A stretch of 14,827 bases of DNA from Stephanodiscus triporus (lineage: Eukaryota > Bacillariophyta > Thalassiosirophyceae > Thalassiosirales > Thalassiosiraceae), in contig JALLAZ010001191.1 in assembly GCA_036939755.1 (NCBI GenBank), positions 1-14,827 of the forward strand, in the 5' to 3' direction. The notes beneath the pieces are model-generated. The model made no database searches and was not told the origin of the DNA. It saw only the letters and a list, made by a program, of their open reading frames with translations. Made by a program: the position numbers and the translations under genes. Shown in pieces: positions 8,028 through 14,827 of this stretch; position 1 is the first letter of the stretch; the number at the start of each line of letters is the position of its first letter.

Positions 8028-9801
8028 ATGGCGTCGAAAAGAATGTGGCAGCGGTCGATCGACCTCGTAATCTCCCCCCATATTCACTCGCTTCCTTACC
8101 TCCTCCGAAACTCGGCAATAAGAACCTCGTCGTCGAACGCTACGAGCGCTCCGACCATGGCGAGGGCGAGCTTCAACAGCTGGTACGCGAGGGAGGAGAA
8201 GGACGAGAGGAGTCGATTGGCGCTGGCGTCCTTCCTCCGCGATTTGTACTCTTCCCACCACGAGCGCATCAATGCCGCCGCCACCGCCCCCGACGACAAC
8301 GACGACCGCGACGACGCCAACGACGACTTTGCGCGTCATTTGCCATCGTCATCGTCTTACGACGTCGAAGCGGCGGCGGCGCGCGTAATCGGTCGTCGCG
8401 ACCACGAACTCGCCAGGTTCGACGAGGCTATCACCCCCCAGAACGAGTTGGCCTATTTGGACACGTGCCTGAGGGGTACGACCTTTCCCGCCGAGCGACG
8501 CCTCCACTCGACGATGGTCGCCGTGGAGGGCATCCTCCGCGACAGGCATAACATCAACGTCGTCGACCCCGAGGTCGGCACGGTGGTCGTCGTCGGCGAC
8601 CTCCACGGCGATTTGGCCTCGCTGAGCCACCTCTTCCGCGCCCATGGCCCGCCGTCCGACGACGTGGCGTACGTGTTCAACGGTGATCTCTGCGACCGGG
8701 GAGCGCATTCCGCCGAGGTGCTTTACTTTGTCCTTTGCCTCTTCCTGCGTCGACCCGACCGCATTTTCCTCAATCGGGGCAATCACGAGGACGTCTACAT
8801 GAACGACGCATACGGCTTCTTCGACGAGCTTTGTCGAAAGTACGGCGTTCAGACCGCGAGGGTGCTGCGGAACACGATTGACAGGCTGTACGTCTCGATG
8901 CCGCTGTGTACCTGGGTCCCGAAGCATGAGACCTTTATCGCGCACGCCGGACCGCCGTTGCTCTTGAACGGACGAGGCGCGAGTTCCGAGGAGATAGGGA
9001 AGATTCCAAGGAAATTATTTTCGAGGACGGTCGCTTCGAAAACCATGCCGGGCGGGGCCGCGACGGCGGAGGAGGGAGCTCACATTCTGGAGGCGCTTTT
9101 GTGGGGCGATCCCGACCCACACATGTCCGCCGTGGGCGTTCGCGCGAGCAATCGCGGAGCCGGCATCGTCTATTCCGTCGATGCCTGCTTGGAATGGATG
9201 ACGACAAATGGCGTGAGTTGCTTTGTTCGTTCGCACCAATGCTTGCAATTCGGTTATGAAAAAATGAGGGGCAATGATCATCGTTGCAAAAGATCCATTT
9301 ACACAGTTTTTTCGTCAGCGAATTACCGAGGAGCTGAGAACGATGGGGCTGTGTTGTTGTTCACCAAGGATGGCATTACGGCTGATAAGTACGAAGCGGA
9401 CGAGCTTTTCAGCTTCTCAGGAACGAAAGAGGGCGATCCACACTGTCATGTGAGGTATAGCAAGGACGTCATTCTTGCAATTTTTCGATATCTCGATGGG
9501 GATGGGTGAGCAGCCGCAAGAGATATAAACTGATATCAACCCTAGCTGTGCTACTGTCTAACATTTTAATCTGCTAACAATTTTCTCTTCACAAAGGGAT
9601 GGCATTCTAAGGAAAGACGAAATCGAGAAGGGTCTACGATTGGCAAAAGACTTCAAAAATAGTAATTCCAACGATGTCGAGCATAGCGTCGTGGGGGAGC
9701 GTGATGTCATGATGGACTTGCAGGCCATGTTCGACACTATGGATAAAGATAGAAGTGGCGGCATTAGCATCGACGAGTTTGTCAATGCGTTTATGGACTG
9801 A
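8028..9801 (+). CDS. PPEF/RdgC-like Ser/Thr protein phosphatase with two C-terminal EF-hands, two exons
   Basis: Exon 1 is 8028-9505 and exon 2 is 9597-9801, with a 91 bp GTGAG...AAAG intron between them, giving 560 residues. The PPP catalytic motifs are in order: GDLHG (190-194), GDLCDRG (219-225), RGNHE (250-254), AHAG (305-308), LLWGDPDP (357-364), FVRSHQ (399-404) and VFSSANYRG (427-435). The metal and phosphate ligands of the family are all kept. Unusual choices are HAG for HGG, and SSANYRG for the common SAPNYCG. EF-hand loops at 490-501 (DGDGDGILRKDE) and 542-553 (DKDRSGGISIDE) have complete acidic ligands, so calcium binding is likely. Catalytic-then-EF-hand order is that of PPEF/RdgC phosphatases. 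Residues 1-43 are basic, Ser-rich and nearly acid-free, like a mitochondrial presequence. A second ATG at 8157 in good context (accATGG) would remove them. No IQ motif is seen. Confidence 0.92.
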
Positions 9802-10346
9802 AGGGCAAGAAGCGACCCAGTCCCAGGTGGTGACAGACTGACCGTTACTTAATGGATGTATGGATGGGCAATGACAGCACGAACAATGAAGGGTTATCTT
9901 GTGTCGAACGAGGGGACTCCCTGTTCGCATGGCAGTTTTGAGTATATGCTGCCAGCCTCCCCTGAGGAGGCTCGTTCATGACGGCGACCAACGCAGCGTC
10001 CATCGCGAGCAGCACTAGGATGAAGTCAGGCGCGTTCGACGCAATAGCCACGGCTACAACAGGCTCTTTGACGATGGTGCCAGCGACAACATTACCAGCG
10101 CCGTCGTTGCCATGTGGCTTGTGATAGTAGCTGCATAATTTTTTTCCTCGATGTATTCGCAGATGATTGCCGATGCCAAGGCCTCTTGCGTTTTGGTTAG
10201 ACATCATTCTTCGCCATCCGCCAAATGATTTCCATCTGTTGCAAACTTAACACTACCCACGTCTACCTTTGGTGTCAGTCTAGTCAGTGGAATCATTTAA
10301 AGGCGTCCATCCACATCATCAGCAATCATTGATAAGGATAAGCCCC
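9802..10346. other. Intergenic region between convergent genes
   Basis: This 545 bp segment separates the stop codons of the phosphatase (plus) and the nine-exon gene (minus), so it must hold both 3' untranslated regions and terminators. One minus-strand open frame lies inside it and is listed separately. No RNA gene or repeat is seen. Confidence 0.6.
9845..10207 (-). CDS. Doubtful small open reading frame, 120 codons
   Basis: This frame opens with two ATGs (MMSNQNARGLGIGNHL) and runs 120 codons to a TAA near 9845. Its middle has an alternating hydrophobic stretch (VVAVAIASNAPDFILVLLA, then MDAALVAVMN). The order of a GLGIG turn, an AG-V segment and two late beta-like strands is loosely reminiscent of the small roadblock/LAMTOR5-type fold. 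The match is weak, the spacing is wrong, and the likely N-terminal helix is missing. It sits between convergent genes and may simply be 3' untranslated sequence. I list it because a 363 bp open frame here is notable, not because function is shown. Confidence 0.2.
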   Translation of the reverse strand: MMSNQNARGLGIGNHLRIHRGKKLCSYYHKPHGNDGAGNVVAGTIVKEPVVAVAIASNAPDFILVLLAMDAALVAVMNEPPQGRLAAYTQNCHANRESPRSTQDNPSLFVLSLPIHTSIK

Positions 10347-13300
10347 CTACTTTTTCTTTATTCCTCTTCCCCTCCCGCCTCCGCCGCTACTGCCATAGCC
10401 ACTGCCACTGCCACTGCCGCCACCGCCACGAGCACGAGCGTCTCTTTCTGCGTCACGCTCTGATAGCCAGATTGCTGCGGACTTGATCAAGTCCTTCATC
10501 TCTTTCAACTCATCATAATTGTCCTGTTTCCTTTTCATTTCGTGTATAATACTGTGGTTTTTTGGATTGGCGGTGCCCTTAACAACAGTTTCTTCCTCCA
10601 AGAATGGTCCATCATCCTCAGAGGCTGGAGATTCTTCCTCCCCCAGAAAAACTTTCACATCCTTAGATTCAACTAGACCTTTGACGGGATAAAAAATTGA
10701 CGTGGTAGCATCAACTTTGGTGGCGGCAGCAGAATTGGTCGGATTGAAACCTCGGTGAAGACGATCCCAAACACCTTTCAAAAAGCTACAACAACAAGAG
10801 ACAGTGAGCAACGTTGTGTTGCATGTCAGTGAAAGTAAGTTCAGAACTTACGTGAACTTCCATTGACCAGCCAGCTCCTGCCTCTGCACCAAACTGCGAT
10901 GCTGCAGGTAGCACAGCGAAGCCTTCACCTCCAATGGTGCATGGACGCAATTGTGGATGTGTGTAGACATAAGACTGAGAGAATCCTGGAGTTTCTTTTC
11001 ACTGATCGGAAAGTATCTTTTTTGCTTACAACGGACACACAGCAGGCCTGGAAACCCAATAGATCTGTCCCGACTCCGGGATGACTTACGATCGCTCAGA
11101 CAGAAATGACACGGTTCGAATTGTTTCAGCAAGAGCAACATGTGGTCCGTACATTTGTAGCGGTCCTCTGCTGGCACGAGGACCGACCCTGTATATCCAT
11201 CATCGTTCTTTTCAATGTCAATCTCATCGGCTGGACTATTGTCGAGTGGATTGCGGAAAAAGAAAACTCCATGCCCTTCCTGCGAATCTTGCAGCCCAAG
11301 CTCCTTCGCCGCGTCTGTCCAATACTGTGCCATATCACCTTTGGATTTTGTCCCAAAACCCTTCATGGATTGGAACGACTTGCGAACTTGTTCGGGTATT
11401 TCGGTGCAAATGCCGAAATGTCTGAAAGAAACGGTTGTCGAATAATTAGTTTCATCCGAATGAGGGATGAGATTTCAAGTTACCACTCACCTCCTTTGCA
11501 AGTCTGAAACAGCCTGCTGCACAGCCGTCACTGAACTCGGATAATATGCATGCCCCCCTCTTCTCTCATCCGGAGCCAGATTCTCGGCACAGTAAAAACA
11601 TCTCACTCCCACCTGACCAATCTGGGGATTGCCAAACGAATCCAAGTCCTCCTCCTGTGCAGTGAATACTTCAACGAGCTCCTGACGGATAAAACAGTCA
11701 ACTTCTGATAGCCAGTATAGGTCATCTCCTCGTGTAAGACGAGCGCGTCCTCGGTAGACGATGTGAGCATTGTTATTGGCGCTGTTGGCTGAAATCGTAG
11801 AGTCAAAATCACCATGATCATGATGAGAAGTGATGTCGCGCCCTTCACGAACGTTGTCAAACTCCACCATTTCTACGACGCCGCCACCACCATCACCCTC
11901 CACATCGGAGTTGGAGCTATCATTACGAGCATGATCAATCTTGTGCATCTCCATCGTCTGCTTCGCAATCTTATGATTTTCCTCCTCGGTCGAATCGGCG
12001 GTCTCCTTGCGCTTCTTACCCTCGGGAGGTCCACTAGGGGTAGCGGTAATGCTCTCCTCGGTTGCCAGCGATGGTGATAGCAACGGAGAATCCTTTTCAG
12101 GACTCTCGCAGTCATCAGCGTTCAGAGGTGAAGACGGCTTGTCGTGTTTAGGGAGCGGTATGCGCTGAATGCGACACCATAGTCGACGAAAGAAGACTTT
12201 TCTACCACCGTGCTTAGGTTTATCACTCTTCCCAAAAGAGCTCGATGTTAGAACAAGGTCAGTATTTTCACCGAAATCAAATTGAACATTAACAACATAC
12301 CTTCTTGTAATCGGGACAAGATTTTGCCCGTTTCATCAGCTCCAATTGTTCCCGAACTTCCAACGGACATCTTCGACAATTTCTGACATGATTGACAATC
12401 GTTTGACTCGTCGTGGTCTGACTCAAACTAGCCTCGCTCGCAGGAAAGTATCTCCCACACCCCGCTTCTGGATAGTATGCATTCGAAGGAAATGAAAGAT
12501 TAAGAACTTCCATCGAAGACAAGATGGCGGCAAAGAGAAACGAAATGACACTCACGGCCGGTGCAATGTTTGCACGCCAATCCTGGAAAGCCCGTCCGTC
12601 GTCCCTTGTAGCAACCGACGCGATCGGCATCCATCAGGTTGCACGGCTGCATTTGTTCCAGCGCCAAGTAGAGATAATCGGCCACCAAGTGTTTCTGGAA
12701 ATATCATACGATGAGGATTCGGTTCAAATTTCAACTGATTAAGCAGCGAATCGCATAATATTCCTCACCTCCTCCGGCGTCACTAGTGGGTAGATTTCGA
12801 CGTCGTCCGTCGCATTCGACCCGTTTTCGCCGCCCTCTAACGACGGGGAGTCGTAACTTATCGGCCCTTCCCACCCGGTGGCGGCGTCCAACTCTAACTC
12901 GTCGTTATCCTCCTCTATTTCGCTGGCATGACGTGGAAACCCTCCCCCCCATCCTCTCACCAGCGGGGGCAAGGGCTCCTGAGGATCACGGCCATAGTGT
13001 ATGCCGAAGGACGTGTCGACCAATCCGATGCGCTTTGCGGAATCGATCCAATACTGCTTCCGCCCGCCACGATTGCTGGTGTGACTATCCTTCAAGGTCG
13101 CCACGCGAGCCTTCAATTCGTCGGGTACGTGGGGACACCTGAAAATGCCATATGGAAAAAAGATTCAATTCGTGAATTTGGGGCTGAAATGATAATTTCC
13201 CATTTTTCTGGGAATGACAATACTTACTGTTCGAAGTGCAATCGGTACATTTGCTGAACCGTGTTGTAAATCCCGGAGATGAAGGATGGGTAAGATATCG

Positions 13301-14654
13301 CATTTTGCGCGGAGGAACGATTCTTATCGCAGACGTCGGAATTGTTGGCGGGCAAGACGGAGGAACTCTCCCTGCAATGCTGACACCGTATCCCGACTTG
13401 GCCAAGTGCGATGGGTTTGTTCCGACCGTGGACGGGCAGGACGATGTCGGTCTGGCGTACACATTGGAGAGCGAAACTTTCAGAGGAATGGTCGCACCGC
13501 AAAAAAGGAATAGACCGACATCTTGCCGTCATCTCACCTGAGTCGTGCCGAACGCCTCGACGAAGTCACTCCTGAGCACGCATTGCAGCTCGCTCAGGTA
13601 ATACTTATCCTCATTTACCCCCAACGGCACCGATGTATCGTACCACTTTGGCGGGGGCAGTTCCGGACGGCCGTTGCTGAATGCGGGCATGGGGGGCGCG
13701 CCGACCAAGTTGTTGACGCTGGCAGGATTGTGCGCACTGCCGCTCAGGTAATACTTATCCTCATTCACCACCAGCGGCACCGATGTATCGTACCAATTCG
13801 GCGGGGGCGGTTCCAGACGACCATTGCTGAATACGGGCATGCGGGGCGCGACGGCGAAGTTGTTGACGCTGGCAGGATTGTGCGCATCGCCGGCGGGAGT
13901 GGGCGTGGTGGAGGAGGATGGAGACTCGTTGATGTTGTTAGACGACGTCGCCAGGGGGGGGGAGGACCCGGGGCTGCTAGGCGGCTGCGGCGACGAGCTT
14001 GGCGGCGCGGTCCTGCCCGCCATCGCCCCCCTCCCCAAGAATGCTCCCGGCGATTCTGCCCGCGGCTGTTGTTGTTGTTGTTGTTGCTGCTGCTGCTGAT
14101 GCTGGTAGGAGAGTGCAGGATGGGAATGGTGCCCGTAATTATTCGCGAACCCGATGAAGAAGGGCTGCATCCCGTTGGCGTGCGCGGCGGCGAATACGCG
14201 CGCCGCGGCTGAGGCCTCGCGTTGTCGTTGATCTGCGAGATGGGAAAGAAGAAATCGAAAAACATGAACCATGTTGTGTCAGCACGACGAAGCAAAAGTG
14301 CAGAAAAACGTAGCGCAAAAATTAAGTCGGGAAAGCTCGTCACCCACACTCGGCGGCGGCGATGGCCGCAGCGAGGCCGGAATTGAAGGCAGACTGATGG
14401 AAGAATCCGGCTGATGGACCGGCGGCGGAGCCCATGGCGGAGAGCACGGGGCGATGATGGTGGCCGCCGGGGGAGGGGTAATGATGATGATTATGTGGGG
14501 GCGGCACCCCCCCCTGGCCGGGCGGATGAGAAGGGTGATGGTGGGCGCCGGGGGACATGCTGACGCCCGCTGCTGCCGCGAAGGCACTCTGTGGATGGGA
14601 ATTATGGCCTGAGGCTCCGCGGGCGAGCGAATCCCTTTCGTCTTGAGGCGACAT
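10347..14654 (-). CDS. Nine-exon gene for a 1210-residue protein with four putative CCHC zinc modules in two tandem units; family not recognised
   Basis: Exons are 14348-14654, 13538-14232, 13228-13451, 12769-13138, 12556-12694, 12301-12467, 11491-12212, 10852-11421 and 10347-10785. The eight introns (66-115 bp) are all GT-AG and every phase fits; only the 12212 acceptor (TAAG) has an in-frame rival, at 12227. The N-terminus is His-rich (38-68), with Q/H at 146-158 and a duplicated 50-residue block (217-316). Unit 1: YLSELQCVLR (314-323); module A C357-x2-C360...H406-x3-C410; KQYWIDSAKRIGL (436-448); acidic linker; module B C573-x2-C576...H605-x3-C609; FFRRLWCRIQ (641-650). Unit 2: module A C839-x2-C842...H876-x3-C880; YWTDAAKELGL (908-918); module B C1003-x2-C1006...H1029-x3-C1033; FLKGVWDRLH (1066-1075). 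The C-terminus is charged, then Gly/Ser-rich, ending GRGRGIKKK. It resembles uncharacterised diatom proteins I recall. Zinc binding is inferred; function is unknown. Confidence 0.85.
13591..13890 (-). repeat. Exact-period 150 bp tandem duplication inside exon 2
   Basis: The block starting cgctcaggtaatacttatcc at 13591 recurs at 13741, a period of 150 bp, which is 50 codons. By direct comparison the copies differ at about 16 of 150 positions. Both keep the frame and encode AHNPASVNN...FSNGR...WYDTSVPL-VNEDKYYLS. Only the downstream copy (in protein order) continues into the conserved ELQCVLRSDF helix of unit 1, so the upstream copy is an extra linker. Confidence 0.92.
14066..14104 (-). repeat. 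CAG/CAA polyglutamine tract
   Basis: On the coding (minus) strand this is a run of CAG and CAA codons broken once by CAT. It encodes 13 residues of Gln with one His (about residues 146-158) in the nine-exon protein. Mixed CAG/CAA usage means the tract is not a pure trinucleotide repeat. It lies in a low-complexity N-terminal region and its length may vary between strains. Confidence 0.85.
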
Positions 14655-14827
14655 GATTGTTGATATTATGGTGTATGTACCGTAGAACACCCTGCACTGT
14701 TGTTTTTTGACGACATGGTTTTCTGGTGCATGTATCTAAAATATATCAAAATAGTTTTGTATATGTAAAGTTTACGTAGGAATAAAAAAATATTGGTGAC
14801 GTGACCCCCCTCCGGCAACACAACCAT
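14655..14827. promoter_or_regulatory. Putative 5' flank of the nine-exon gene
   Basis: This is the sequence upstream of the ATG at 14654 on the minus strand. A longer reading frame extends to 14690 but would begin with GTG, so ATG at 14654 (MSPQDERDSL) is preferred. The flank is AT-rich around 14730-14790. No specific promoter element is identifiable; the assignment rests on position. Confidence 0.4.

Noticed and set aside
8349..8945. Long minus-strand frame (198 codons) inside the phosphatase gene
   Set aside because: It is the antisense shadow of GC-rich phosphatase coding sequence with no domain of its own.
13523..14212. Long plus-strand frame (229 codons) over exon 2 of the nine-exon gene
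   Set aside because: It is antisense to the exon. The apparent internal repeat reflects the 150 bp duplication, and the Leu run is the complement of the Gln tract.
14655..14690. Extended N-terminus of the nine-exon protein beginning at 14690
   Set aside because: The codon there is GTG, not ATG. The first ATG is at 14654.

Overview
The window is nuclear DNA of a eukaryote, most likely a stramenopile alga and probably a centric diatom. The genes are split by short GT-AG introns (66-178 bp) that keep frame when removed. A nuclear gene for a mitochondrial-type ribosomal protein L24 is present. The longest gene belongs to a cysteine/histidine family that I associate, from memory only, with uncharacterised diatom proteins. 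There are no bacterial-style operons, tRNAs, rRNAs or CRISPR arrays.

The left half (1 to about 6995) is gene-poor. It holds low-complexity DNA and a diverged direct repeat (481-1197 and 2688-3052) whose two copies differ by a roughly 335 bp insertion or deletion. It also has two clusters of short inverted repeats, a 70 bp tandem duplication, a 39 bp (13-codon) tandem repeat and a G-rich tract. The only recognisable gene there is a damaged or mis-sequenced minus-strand gene for an Aha1-type Hsp90 co-chaperone N-domain (4303-4870). It is interrupted by apparent frameshifts at two G runs and by stops further on.

The right half (6996-14654) is gene-dense. A two-exon mitochondrial uL24 gene (minus, 6996-7782) diverges from a two-exon PPEF/RdgC-like Ser/Thr phosphatase with two C-terminal EF-hands (plus, 8028-9801). 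The 245 bp between them carries a perfect 16 bp palindrome. Converging on the phosphatase is a nine-exon gene (minus, 10347-14654) that I could assemble completely, giving 1210 residues with all splice phases consistent.

That nine-exon protein is the most interesting object in the window. After a His/Ala/Gln-rich N-terminus it contains two copies of one composite unit: CCHC module A, a YW helix motif, an acidic linker, CCHC module B and an aromatic W-R motif. It has four putative zinc sites in all, every one ending in H-x3-C. I do not know a named family for it and infer only that it may bind zinc and perhaps nucleic acid or protein. The genes do not form an obvious pathway; they are neighbours rather than a functional cluster.
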